Part shown: piece after piece, positions 34,901-47,700 of the stretch
Position numbering within the stretch: position 1 is the stretch's first letter
How the letters are laid out: each line of letters begins with the position of its first letter
Assembly (NCBI GenBank): GCA_947172415.1
Contig: OX359189.1
Span: forward strand, 5,718,501-5,782,500
DNA: 64,000 nucleotides
Direction: 5' to 3'
Source: Chondrosia reniformis
Taxonomy: Eukaryota > Porifera > Demospongiae > Chondrillida > Chondrillidae
Translations under genes and position numbers: made by a program
Notes under the pieces: model-generated
The model's database searches: none
Seen by the model: the letters and a program-made list of their open reading frames with translations, nothing else
Told to the model about the DNA's origin: nothing

Positions 34901-37900
34901 AGACAGCCTCTGAGATCTGCTAAAGGTACGTAGCACTATTTTTGTGGTGGTCCTTAATTTGAAACCTACGTATGTACTGTACCACAGTAGCACAAGTATT
35001 TCAATATATTGGTATTATGCATTGAAAAAAGTATTTCTCAAGCTCAAGGTAAAAAGCTTGTGGGGCACCATGATGTCCCAAACCCAAACTACTTACTGGT
35101 TCTCAGTTGTTAGCCTTAATCACATGGAGGGTTTCACCTATTCCAGTTTGACTAAAGTCAATTTCAAGGCCTTATCTCCCAGAAAACCACTTGTATGTAT
35201 GTACAGGCTTTACAATGGTCTAGCATTATTAATGAGTTTGAAAGGCTTGTCATCAGTGGTGCAAGTGAAGAGAAAAGTAATTTAAAGCCTAGATAGCCAA
35301 AGAGAACCCGAATGTTTGCCATTTCTGACAGAGATACACAAATGCAAAGTATGGCTACAAACAGGTATTGCATAACCTACAAGTGATAACAATATAGGGG
35401 CAACTTCAGTGCCCCAAAAGTGGTTGTGTTGTTGGAATCAGTCTAACTTTAGCTGCAGTTCCACCATTGATACATACGTATATAAACTCAGTGCTCATAC
35501 ATATATATGTACATATACGGGTCTAAACATCCCTTAAATTCAAGATAATCTTAACCTAAAACCTTATGCATGCAGACTGATATGCTTAGGGTGAATAGCT
35601 GAATGTCTGATTTAATTAAACCAGACTGAAGTCATACAGCCTCAGGATCAATGCCTGAGATATTTTATCAATAATATGTACATGTATGTATGCTAACGTT
35701 AGTATGTGCAATCCAATAAAAAGAGAATATCACTGATCCCAACAGGAAATGTTTGCAAGAAATACATATAGATTATGTGGAAAATAACTAACAAACTGTT
35801 AATGTGATGCAACAGTTGACAGCCACACAAACACAAACAAAACACCTGTCAAGGAAAGAACTGGAGAAGGTCTAGGACATATACCTTTGAATTACACAAT
35901 TTAGACAAAGAAGTTCCAACTGTAGCTTACCAGAGGGATCATAAATCAGGTTCCTCTCTATGGCTCCATGGTCATCGCTGTGAGTAAGTTCAAATAGGCT
36001 CTGCCCAATAATCTCAGCTTGAGTGAGACCAATGTATTCTGTAACATAGTCTGGAACATAGAGAACAGTCGAGTCATCAGCAACCACAATCAAGAAACCA
36101 TCCATAGCCTAAGAAGGAGTAAGTACCACATGAAACTGTAAACACTACACGTATACCTTCAATAAACCAAAAGCAGTACATAAATCATATGATTTTCTGC
36201 CTTATTAAAACTGTAGAAAAATCAGTCGTACATACACTGCTAGAGCTCTCAAGCAACTAATGATGTACTGTAACATAAAAATTAGGTGCACAAAATAGGA
36301 AAACTGTTACTTCAAAATCTCCAATATGCACAGGAAATAGACATCAACAGTAAATAATTTATTGAGAAATATATATAGGGTACAGGCTGTTTACATACAT
36401 ATACATGCGGTTTAATAACACATGTGCTATGACTACCACTTATGGTTAGTGAGACCACTGATGTACAATATCTATACATCCTTGTTTTGAATTGGACAAC
36501 CCATATCCACTGATTAAACATTCTACACCTTCCAAGGATACAAGCATGAAAAGGAGACAGAGTTCATTTAGGTACAAGTACCTACTGACCTTGTTTATCA
36601 TCTTTCCCATATCCAAAGTAGGATCAGTCATTCGACTCCTCTTTCTGTAGACATCTACCACCAAACTGCTGTTACTGTCACTAGTACTTTGACCATCAAG
36701 TGGTGTCCCCAGAAGCTGTTCATAAGCAGATGCAGGATCGGGCCAGGAAATACCAGCTACACAGAGAGCCACATTAGACTTTAAATAAAGGAATGATCAT
36801 TGCATGCCAATATAAGACATAGCCATTCCTTCTTCAAAAGTTGATGGGTTTCGATTATATAGCTAAACAGAATTTTGATTAAAAAATCATCAAAATGTTG
36901 GGCTATTGATGACTTTACAACAGTATTATAGTTGGTTACAGTTCAAAGCACCTGAACTATAAAACTATTTTGTATATTCAATTCAATTCAGTTCAATTCA
37001 ATTCAATATTAGAGTGCACCATAGGACTATAGGACTCAATGCGGTCCAATGCAGCACTATATACAGCAAACAAACCAACCAAAACAATATAGATAATCAG
37101 TTGATGAGCACACTAAAATGACATACATTCCTAACTAATGGTTTCCGAAACGAGCATACCACATTGACATACTAATAGATAAAATGTTATAGTTCCTACA
37201 TGCACCTGATGGTAGGTAAGCTGTGTGTGTGTGTATTATCTAGTGATAATTGATCCTGGATAGCAGCAATTAAGCACTGCACACCACAATTAAAAGGTAC
37301 CAGACTATCACTTCAACAAATCAATTTCACCTTCATTCAAAAACTTTCTAAACTTGACATACGCTGCAGTCAACCTCAAAACAGAAATCTTATCAACCGA
37401 AGACTTGTTCTTGTCAATCGGCAGGAGGGACGCCAACTGGTTGAGTTCACTATTCTCATCCTGCCGCCTGACAGCTGTGGTACGCTTAGTGCCAACCCTA
37501 ATAAAACAGTCCAACTGTAACATTACACATTCAAAATGATATCTATCACTACCTATACAAAAGACTATCTAACTGGTGGTGGAGGGAAGAGAGTCACATG
37601 CACAAAATATAAATAACGAAGCAATCTGAAGTTCAAACACAGACCTTGGCAATATGTATAACAAATGTCATAGAAATAATCACTGGGAGATATTACGCCT
37701 GACCAACCAAGGCTTAGTGCAATTAACTCTCATTAAAGTATAGCAAATGCCCTACACGAAGCACATGAAAAGTTTTAAAGGTCTAATCTTATTGGAATTC
37801 AAACGCCAATTGCACTATGGACAGTTGCATAACTCCACAATCGCCACTTGTATCATTGGTTAACGAGTTTGTTCGTCACCAGAACACACTATTCAAGCTA

Positions 37901-38143
37901 CCAAAGTCCTCAGATCACTACATCCTTAACCTCTCATTAAAGACAACAGTATAGATACTCACGGAATTTAACGACGGTATTAAACAAAAACGACTCACAT
38001 TTATTAGACAACTATAACTGGTAAATTAATGCTGTAACACTGCGTCTCAACATACAGTCACTCAAAACAACTTTACGAAAGACCAAAGGACTCCGCAAAA
38101 CAGACTGAAATGACACTTACCGCTTTCCCTGAGCTTTCTCCAT
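31955..38143 (-). CDS. Class I bHLH-PAS transcription factor, AHR-like
   Basis: Ten exons: 38143-38121, 37497-37331, 36756-36590, 36108-35931, 34332-34238, 34175-33904, 33768-33641, 33309-33162, 32932-32740 and 32635-31955; 2052 bases, 683 residues. The bHLH (residues 8-62) reads NSELNQLASLLP and SVDKISVLRLTAAYVKFRKF, closest to AHR (NTELDRLASLLP, LDKLSVLRLSVSYL). PAS-A starts MDGFLIVVADDSTVLYV and has LFELTHSDDHGAIERNL. PAS-B has RVRTLTGYDPEELVGTFAYD and FLTKSGEWVWVQ. An acidic insert (SEEDDSDNLDNIKEE) lies between them. The long Ser/Pro-rich tail ends in a short acidic leucine-rich motif (NVDNLDVDKLLQELVP), a likely activation domain. Such factors dimerise with ARNT in the nucleus. AHR, SIM and HIF share this layout; AHR is favoured from the helix-loop-helix alone. 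Confidence 0.85.
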
Positions 38144-38518
38144 TACCGTCTATATCCCGGAAATCGCTGCACACATTCGTGACGTAGCCAATCATGCCCC
38201 GTTGGGAGGTTTCGCCTCCGATCCATTGGCCTCCATTTACCTTTTTAACACTACCTCCCACTTGTAGTTAGGTCATGCACTCATAACCCAACACTCTAGT
38301 AAGTTATAATTTATGATAACCACACTTCGTGCAACTCTATATAGCTAGCTACCTTGTTCAAGGAAGGCGTGTACTCTCAGTCCAATGAGTCTTTTACCAT
38401 ATACCACACAAGGAATGATGTCTAATGAACTTTATCATGCACAGAAAACAATGCGCTTGTATTAAAGATGTCTTACAAAGCTAAAGTTATTACAATGTTA
38501 AGATAAACCTTTGTCCTA
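38144..38518. other. Promoter-containing spacer of the AHR-like gene
   Basis: Spacer of 375 bases between the TRAF stop codon and the AHR-like start. Contains a CRE-like TGACGTA and adjoining CCAAT box near 38180-38193. The rest is without recognisable features. Confidence 0.5.
38180..38193 (-). promoter_or_regulatory. CCAAT box adjoining a CRE-like site
   Basis: TGACGTAGCCAAT lies about 40-50 bases upstream of the AHR-like start codon. CRE (TGACGTA/TGACGTCA half) plus a CCAAT box is a common proximal promoter pair bound by CREB/ATF and NF-Y. Functional use here is inferred from position only. Confidence 0.35.
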
Positions 38519-41500
38519 TTAGTGTACGTAATCTGGTCCTGATTTTATGCTTTCTGTGTCCACTTTACACTTAAAGTAAACATTATTGTTCTTCACAAAT
38601 GCAGTATCCGAAAGCACTGCACTGCTAGCAAATTTTGGAAACCCTGATGCCAAGTTGAAGCTGGAGGATGGCTTTTTGAAGGAGGCACTTTCTCTGTTGG
38701 GCAGAAAAGTCTGCTTCACGCCTTTGGATGGATCATTTGGGTATTCTTGATTAATGAGGTAGAGAGATACCTTAGACATGAAAGGCCAAGAGAGAAGGTC
38801 GTCGTGATCTGATTGCATGAGCACCAAAAATAAGGAGACATATTCATCCTTTCCTGAGCCGTCTCCATTAAGGTACACCCTTAAGCACATCCTGTAACCA
38901 TGGTTACTTGTGGTAAATGGAGGACTATAAAGGGACACAGCACTCCCACTTTTTGCATTTCCTATTCTTTCATGAACTGAGTCAATTTTCCACACAAATA
39001 TTCCATTCCTTGACTGCACCTCCAATATATTAACCCTCTTAGTTAAGTCCCTCATTTCAGATCTTAGCCGATTTACTTCTTTTATATTTTCTTGGATTTT
39101 ACTTAAATTTTCTGGAATTATTGATTGAGCTGCAGAGGTAATAGTAGCATTACCTTCTTCTGACTTTTCTAGCGAGTACTTTCTACTTTTAACATCAAAT
39201 TTCATCTTCTTTACAATTAACAACATGTGAATGTTGACCTTTTCCTTCAAATGTCGATCTACATCATCAGCTGTACCCTATAAAGCAGGAATTAATAGCA
39301 AGCAAGTTATGTAGCTTTGAATACGTACTAATACACTTCAACCAGCTATCCTCACACAAGCAGACAATAATGTAATGAACTGTAAAGGTGTATTGCATAG
39401 ACTGATTAATTGAAACACTTATTAGGCTATAAAAGTGCATGGTAACTATACGGCTATTCTTTAGAGTGTGTAAGCCTTTAAGAAAAAGTTATTATAAACC
39501 AGTGGGTGGTTCATTTGCGTTAGCAGCATCGAAGAATGGGAATCAGTATTCAGAGGCACTCATAGAGGATTATTGGCATAACAATAATACCAAAGACCAT
39601 GTATGGTAAATTACATAAATCACATAAAACACCTCTTTTCAGATAGTTTGCATATAAAATTATATATAAAGCTCAACATTCCTTATATTAAATATTCGCC
39701 ATACAACTTTTGCTGGGACTAGCAAAGTACTTCACTATACTGAGACATTCACTATAAGCGATTTTGTTATACTGAGATTTTACTGTATTTTATTCATTGA
39801 AAACCATGCATACAAGGCTTGTAATCCTTTTAGCTAAAATACTAATTATTCATGTAAAAATGATAAAAAAAGTTATTATTAGTAGTCACTTCAGTCTGCC
39901 AGTTAAGGGTACATACACAAAAACTATACGTACAGAAGTAGCATACCAAGACATATGCATTTCACTTACTTTCTCCTTACATCCCACTTCATAATAGGGA
40001 CAAGGTAACAGTGCTTTCTGACATTTGATAACATGGTCACGCAGCTTGATAGAGCTAGCAGCAGGATCACTCTAAGCAACGGCATTGCATACTACTTCAA
40101 GACAATATACAACTAATTATATTTCCAAACAGAAGTAGTAATTAAACTTAAGATTATAATGTTGATAGAATATTAGTTAAATTACTTATGGATTCACAAA
40201 AGATCAAAACAAAGACAAAGATTTCTAGGGTCACTGATGAAGGGTGGAATTCCCAGAAACAACTGTCTGGCCCAGTGGAGCAAAAGAAGAAAGAGAAAAC
40301 TCCTGTATCCTCATCCCAAGCTCTCATCAGGTTCAGTTCCCTATAGGCTTTGTATTTCTTTACTGAGTATAACATGTAGGAAAATGGTGCATTCAATTAT
40401 TCACATATTAAATATGAGGTATATGTTGTAGGACTAGAATGGTGGTGTATATGCATACGCAAACCACAGTCATTTGTATATACTCACTTTTCCTCCTTTA
40501 CCTGGTGACTTGAGACAAAATGGACATTTCGTTGCATCGTATTGCGTACAGCTTAAGATATAGTGAATCTAAGGTATATTAAAACATATTTAATACTCTC
40601 CACAGCAATTATACACTAAGCGGTCAGTAATCGTATGAGTTAGTGATTGACACTTACTTCTTTCTCTACTAGTTTAATCTCCCTTTTACAATAGTCACAG
40701 AGTATAAACCTCAAGATACATTTTTGTGCATGATCTTTCTGTTTGTCATACGGTAGCACTTCACCACAGCCATTGCTGCACTCACTGACTCCCCGGGAGC
40801 TAAAGTGTCCCTGTCAAATATAACATGGTATTCAGTTATCTTGTCCAATCAACCACTCACTCATATATATGTACTTGTATACATTGCTTGCCTAATAGGC
40901 CAGACCATTTACATGGTATGTCTATGTGTATTAAAGGCTGGGTCAATGACTGGAATAAAGTAGAAGCCCAGGCATTTATTTGGACCAATACGGGTACATA
41001 TGTCATGCAAAGTTTTTTATACAAGTGTGCACAGTTTAAAACATACAGATCCTACTTACAGGTATCTCTTCAAATTTCCCTTCCCAGTTACACAATGGAC
41101 AAAGAGCAATCACTTTAGAAGCCTCCACTTTCCTAAAGCTGTTATCAGGATTGACTGTTCTCTGTAGAGCAAGACAAGGAATTACAAAATAGGCTGGTAG
41201 AGAATTCTATAGCACCAATAACTCAAGTATGTAACAACAAAGCAGATAGCATGTCCATATCCTTGCACAGCCCACAAAATAGTAATTAGGTAATAAACAG
41301 ACAAGACAGCACTTTTACACATGCAACAAAGTAAACTGTGATCTCCTTTATTGTGTACATATTTGAGATGCTGATACGATAGAGATCATATTTATCAGCT
41401 GCGTGTAAAAATATAATAAATATGTACATATTATATTAACTATGGTATGTAATTTATTCCAATCGTTTGCTTTGTTTTGAATATGCGTACGTAGGTAAAG

Positions 41501-42792
41501 TACATCTAATAATTAAAGAAACATCTATATATGGAATCGACTTACAGTATACAAAAAAGAAAATAAAAATATCGAACAACATGTAACCACTCCTGACACA
41601 TAAATTATGAAAAGTAAAAAATGTTAGATCTACATAGCTACGTATATATGCACCTCTATCCTACAGGATGCTTAAATAAGCTCCTATAAATAGACACAAA
41701 CAAATATACACTACCCAAATATCTTACATTGTAAACATCTCCATCTGAGGATGATCCAATTTCAGATGGGTTTAATGATTCTTGGCAAATGGGACACTTC
41801 TTATCAGAATATCCCCTAATAAGGGTACCAAATAAAATACTGTAAGTATACATACATATATGCCTTATATAAATCTTTGTAACAGTCATACTGAACAAGA
41901 CGCTGTCATCTATATGACTGCGCAGTGGAGATAGGCTTTGACTAATGACCTTCTTCTACCGAATGAAATCTATACTTTAATGTCTGCTGTGGAACAAAAG
42001 AAGGCTGAAGGCCTCCATTTTGTTATTCCTGTGCACACAGCTGAATATGGCGTCCGCTATCTTATACGTGGTGCTGTGTAGGACCTTCATCACTCTTAGC
42101 ATTTATTGGCCGATGTCGAATCCTTGCGAATGTGATACACAGTGGTGTACCTATATACTACAGTATCTATCCATGCCTTAATTTCGCTTCTCGTAAGCAG
42201 GGTACAAGTCGATGTTAGTAATAGATTGTCTGAAAATTGGTATTTACGTTTGTGTGGTTTATCGTAACTTGCCGCAGACGAGAGAAGAGAATTTTTCGGT
42301 ATACCATTCTTTCTATTTTGATAAATTGTATTAGTATTACCCATGCTATCGGGCTGAAGATGATTCGTCTAGCAATTGAGAAGATTAAGTATTCGACAAT
42401 AGATGGTAGTCAACAATGAAATTCTACATATACTATGAAAGCATTGAAATCACATAAAGACGTCTAACCATCCACAATACGTTTCGGAAGAGGGTAAAAT
42501 CAATCAATACGAAGAAAAACAGTAGTCATAATGCAATGCAAACACAATGCAAACAGCTTAATGCTTACTTTTGTTCAGAATCTGCACCAAGACACTCATA
42601 ACACACTCTGTGACCGCAATGAGTTTGCAGAGCTCTTAGAAGTAAGTTACCACACGATGGACATTTAAATTTCACCTTTTCTTCATCAGTCAAAGGCTTC
42701 CTGTCCGACTTCCAGAGAAGTGTCAAGTTATTTGCTGTATGGATAGTTTCTTTCTGAGTATAAATATATAAATCTAACATCGATGTAGCCAT
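38519..42792 (-). CDS. TRAF-family adaptor with RING, TRAF zinc fingers, coiled coil and MATH domain
   Basis: Seven exons: 42792-42569, 41815-41728, 41161-41060, 40810-40658, 40568-40488, 40071-39970 and 39277-38519; 1509 bases, 502 residues, a usual TRAF length. The RING is split between exons 1 and 2: [17 protein letters not shown], then [14 protein letters not shown]-type zinc fingers follow with Cys/His spacings in [35 protein letters not shown] and CPYYEVGC. A coiled coil ([20 protein letters not shown]) leads into the MATH domain (about 340-495): [42 protein letters not shown]. Known role: trimeric E3 ligase adaptors linking receptors to NF-kB and MAP-kinase cascades. MATH sequence places it near TRAF1/2/3/5 types, but the exact orthologue was not decided. 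MAP3K1, a known TRAF2 partner, is the next gene. Confidence 0.92.
39690..39785. mobile_element. Partial copy of the 12823-13015 MITE
   Basis: Right half of the same MITE, sharing ACAACTTTTGCTGGGACTAG, CTTCACTATACTGAGACA and ending in GAGATTTTACTG then TA. It sits in a TRAF intron. Confidence 0.7.
40195..40350. repeat. Interspersed repeat, copy 4
   Basis: Near-full copy in a TRAF intron, in the same orientation as 27725-27905. Shared blocks include GGGTCACTGATGAAGGGTGG, AATTCCCAGAAACAACTGTC and CTCCTGTATCCTCATCCCAA. Confidence 0.7.
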
Positions 42793-42992
42793 TTTGTATG
42801 ATATAATTTAATTCACTCTTGGGTGGGCAGACTACATGCCCACGCGATAATTTCATTACAGCTCCATTGGGAACATGAGGGCACTTGTAGACAGACAGAC
42901 AGACAGACTGACAGATAGATAGATAGATAGATAGACTGACAGACAGATAGATAGATAGACAGATAGATAGATAGACAGATAGATAGATAGAC

Positions 42993-43027
<35 letters not shown>

Positions 43028-44736
43028 TAGATAGATAGACAGACTGACAGACAGATAGATAGACAGACAGATAGACAGACTGACAGATAGATAGACAGAC
43101 AGATAGACAGACTGACAGATTAATAGACAGACAGATTAATAGACAGACAGACAGATAGATAGACAGACAGACAGATTAATAGACAAACAGACAGATAGAT
43201 AGACAGACAGATAGACAGACAGATAGACAGACAGATAGATAGATAGATAGACAGATAGATAGACAGACAGATAGATAGATAGACAGATAGATAGACAGAC
43301 AGATAGACAGACAGATAGATAGATAGACAGATAGATAGACAGACAGATAGACAGACAGATAGATAGATAGACAGATAGATAGACAGACAGATAGATAGAT
43401 AGACAGATAGATAGACAGACAGATAGACAGACAGATAGATAGATAGACAGATAGATAGACAGACAGATAGACAGACAGATAGATAGATAGACAGATAGAT
43501 TGATTTGATAGTCCTGATGTCACTTTTGGGAGCAGGTTCCAGTCATGTGTTCCTGAGGATTCACTGTCCTTCTTCCCTTTTCTCTTCATAGGTTTCATCA
43601 AACTAGAAGCTTTCCTCAAATTGTAATGATTCATTCTAAATATACCTAGTGACAACAATCTGAGTCTCTTCATTGCCCAGAAGCTAGTGGTTACGGTTTC
43701 AGTGATGGCTCCATACATCTTGTAGGGCAAATGAGAGCAAGGCCTACAGAAAAGAGTCTCTCTGCAGACTCACTTGCCAGATTGGTATCTAGTTGTACCC
43801 CATGTGTAAGGCATCACGGAAAGCTCTGGGCTGTTGGAAAGCAAATTCCTGTTCCTCTGTTGGTAGGGTTTAGACCCGCAAGGAGGCCTCTTTCTGAAAA
43901 CCAAGTTCTATAGTTCACTGTTAATTACAGAGCTACTGTTTTTTTTATCTTGATAACATATTTTGTTGTATCAGATATGTCAAGCCTTTGCATGTTGTTG
44001 ATCTTGTATGGCATCCGGAGTGCATGAACTGGTTGTTGGAGAAGAATGAGGGCTACTTGAGAGGAAGTCAAATTCATATGAGGTGAATTCATAGCTACAT
44101 GTGTCCACAGGGTTGATATATAGCTAGCTAGTGTCAAATAAGTTGTTTGGTGGGACTAAGAGATTCCTTTGCCTATATTTCATCATTAGGGGCTGTAGTA
44201 AGTCTGCAGTGTTGGGGTGGTACCTAGTAAATAGGTCCCCTAGTTGGCCAGGCCATGGGTATATTCTAAGTAGGCCGTTTGTGGTATACAAGTGAGTCTA
44301 AATTGGCTGTTTCTCAGAATCTGGGGAAAAATAAACACTGCCCATTTGTTCACTTTGGCCAGCTCAACCTAATCTCCTGACCTAAAGGGTTTCCCCCAGG
44401 TGCTGCTTCCATTCTGTCATGATATTCACATCCGTACTTGCAAATAGCTCAGTTACTGTAGCTAACTAGGCAGGCGAGCTTCTTCAATATAAGCTAAAGT
44501 TCACTAAAGAACCAAAGGGTAGACCAAGGAACTATATATAGCTGGACTTTAGCCATTGTATCATCTGCAAACCATACATTTTAGGATTGTATATACATGT
44601 AGCTGATGAACCAGTGGGAGGAAGACCTTTCTTGAGCAATAATTGCATAATAGAAGGGTCTGATTTCACCAGCCCATATAAGTACTCTTTAGACCCTCCC
44701 TCTGTAGTGACATAGATAGCGAACAGAGTTGTGAAG
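42793..44736. other. Spacer between divergent TRAF and MAP3K1 genes
   Basis: Nearly 2 kb. The TRAF side carries the tetranucleotide satellite. From 43504 to 44736 the sequence is unique-looking and must hold the MAP3K1 promoter. Short open frames on both strands (for example 43731-43913) have no recognisable product. Confidence 0.45.
42891..43503. repeat. Tetranucleotide microsatellite (AGAC/AGAT), about 610 bp
   Basis: Nearly pure AGAC and AGAT repeats. The right part has a repeating higher-order pattern of roughly 60 to 120 bases mixing AGATAGATAGAC and AGACAGACAGAT, a sign of recent block duplication. On the minus strand it yields a long open frame of Tyr-Leu-Ser repeats, which is an artefact of repeat composition. 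Confidence 0.95.
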
Positions 44737-47700
44737 ATGTCGTTTTTCAGGAGCGCTCCCAAGACTAAAGCTAGTTCTAAAACCTCTGGAACGAATGACA
44801 AACTTACTGACGCTCAGAAAAGGTAAGAATCTGCTACACAACCGACAACGAATGTTTCTATTAACAATCAATCTACATTTTATTTGGCCTGTATAAAAGA
44901 ATTTTGTACATATTTTCGTGTTTTAGTATTTCTCTAAACATCTTAAGTGTCTTCTGTAAAGATTAGGTCAGATTATGTCTTATTCGATAGAGTAAGCTTA
45001 CTTAGCGTTTTTAAAAGTCTACAAGGAGAAGAATTGTTGTAGTTGGCAATAATCTGTTTGGGTATTAGCATTGCAACGTGTTCGAAACAAGTCCATTTGT
45101 TTTTGTGTGTTTCTAGGAGCATAACACATATTACAACTTGCATTTATTACCAACGGATCACTGCTACCGTTACGTACCCTAGCTTTCTGTTGTAATATCT
45201 CTCACTACTTGCTATTAGTAAATCTCTGGAACGTCTCAAGCGCTATGATACTACTGCTGCAGCTACTGAGAGACCCCGGCAGCAGAGTGTCCCTGAAAAT
45301 TCCAAAACTTCAGAAAAGGATCACGGAGCACAATCAGGTGCTTCTCCTAAGAAGAATACAAAGAAAAAGGTATATGCATTTTTATGTGTATCTGTGTATT
45401 AATTTTTATATGCTCATGTATGCATGTATGTACGTGTGTATGTAATTAACATGCTCCTACAGCTGATAGTAATTTATAATGGAATAGCAGTTTGTGTATT
45501 TGTTTGGTTACCATTGAAGATGACAATTTTGTAAGATTTCAAAACTTTGTACTATTTAAAATGGGATCAGTAATGGTTATTGCTAATATATGTGCTAAAG
45601 TCCATTTTCAGCAATAGATGCAGTTCATGTACATCAGATTTTAGTGTAGTAGAATACATTATGTCCCTTCTACAGTCTTCTAAAAGGTCTCACTCTGATA
45701 TTGGAAATCACAAGCTAAGGGTTGTTCAGCAGGTAGCTGTACCCTCTGGTCCAGATGTGATGCTCATCAATGGTAAAAAGAGGACTAAGAGTGCTGGAAG
45801 CAGTGCTGAAATCCATGGGGAGACATCTCCCAAGCAGTCAAACTCTTTGGAAAAGGAGATGACATCACCTAATGTTAGCCATCAGCGTAAATCTTCTTGG
45901 TCTGGATCTAAGGAACACTCTGTTGCTACTAACATACCAAAACCTACACATCCTATGTCTAACCTGAAACCGTCAAAAGAAGTTCGAGGTCTCCCTAGAC
46001 CTTCCTCAGTGAATGAGATACATGTATCTCAGTCTTCAGCCCCACCCATATCTCCCAATGAATCTGTTAAGAGTATTACAAAGTCAACCCAAATAAGACC
46101 CAAATCTGGAGGTACGTATGTATCTTGCTCTCCCATACCTTCAGCTAGCATCTCCACAAACCTCTTCTTTCATTCTCAGTCTTTTTTTGAATGTAAATAA
46201 ATCTTTCTATGTAAGTGTTATAGTAGCACAGTTTGTCTGCTTAGACTTCCTTTTATGCCCAACTCTTTTCAACTCATGCATGCATTTTTATGCATTTAGG
46301 ACCAACCTCTTTGAAATCTCAAACAGCCCAAACTCACAGTCCTACTACAATGCTGCTTTCCAAATCAAGACTGCCAATTCCCACAGCAACCTCTGCTGGA
46401 CACCAGCAGCAGGCATATACACAGAGCACAAGATCTACAGATAGTTTAAATTTGGCGGCAAGAACAGAGAAGGCCATGAAAGCCAGACTTTATCTTGTGC
46501 AGAAAATGGGGCCAGCCACTTTTATTGTAACTGGTGATAATCTGGAGATTAAGTATCGTGTTACTATCGGTCCACAAGTACGTTCAGTTTTTGACATTTA
46601 TGAATACATTGTTGTACATATACTGCAAGAGATGTGTTACTCTTTAAATATTGTGTGCCACAAGTTGTATTTTTTACTTCAATTTCTACTATTATATAAA
46701 AACGGTTATTTAAAAATTGTGTTGTTCTATTGGTATTTCTTTTAAATATGTCTAACATGACATATAAACATATATCCTGCTTCTTATATTGTATTATACA
46801 GTTTTCAGTGATTCAAGATACTAGTTTCATTCATTGTAGTGAAAGATCTTTAGACCAAAATATCATTTTCCTTTTTCTATAGTCATGTAGCTGTGGTAAG
46901 CCCGTTTGTATCCACCTATTATTTGTCATGTTGCGAGTTCTTAAGGTTGAATCTAACAGTATGCTGCTGTGGGCAAAGGAACTCAAGAATTTTGAGGTAC
47001 GCATTTATATGTTTTACTGTGGCATTCTTCTTTTACTTACGTATGTACTAGAATAAAGTAAGGAGCTCTTCTAACTGCTTCAAACTTATCTTTTGAATGG
47101 TACATCTTTTGACTCTTTGAGCATCTAAAGCACTGTTGTTGTTTGTGGATGATGAACTTACCCAATCAACCAAAAGATTTAAACCAAACTGCATTTTTAG
47201 ATGCTCAACAAGTTGAAAGATCTGTACATAGCTTCTTAATTATACATAATGCAGTGTTGAAATAATATTGTATACAGAGGGTCTTGAGAGATCTATAGCT
47301 CACCTTAAAATATGTATGTATATATTAATCACAAATTTACATACTCTAGACAGGTTGTTGTATATTTTTAGCTGATTTGTTATTTTTTTGTAATTACTGC
47401 GTGTAGGCTCAATTGAAAGTTATTATCTCTGTGTCTTTGTGCAAACTTTATATGCAGGTGGAAACCTTGTTAGCAAATTATGATATGAGAGTAAGTAGAA
47501 GGACATCGTTTGGAAAAAAGAGGCAACTGTCTAGAGAAGTATCTTCTAAGAGGCAGCTTGACAGCTCGCTCCAATCATCAAAAGGAAGTGAATTTTCAGA
47601 TGTAATAAGTAGCACTCTAAGTGACACTATGGAATCAGTTCATCTTTCAAAGTCACCAGACCCTGAGGTATGTACATATATTAGTGTGAGATGTGCTAGT

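Noticed and set aside
43176-43730. Long minus-strand open frame of Tyr-Leu-Ser repeats
   Set aside because: It is the translation of the AGAC/AGAT microsatellite; the short non-repeat part has no recognisable domain or splice support.
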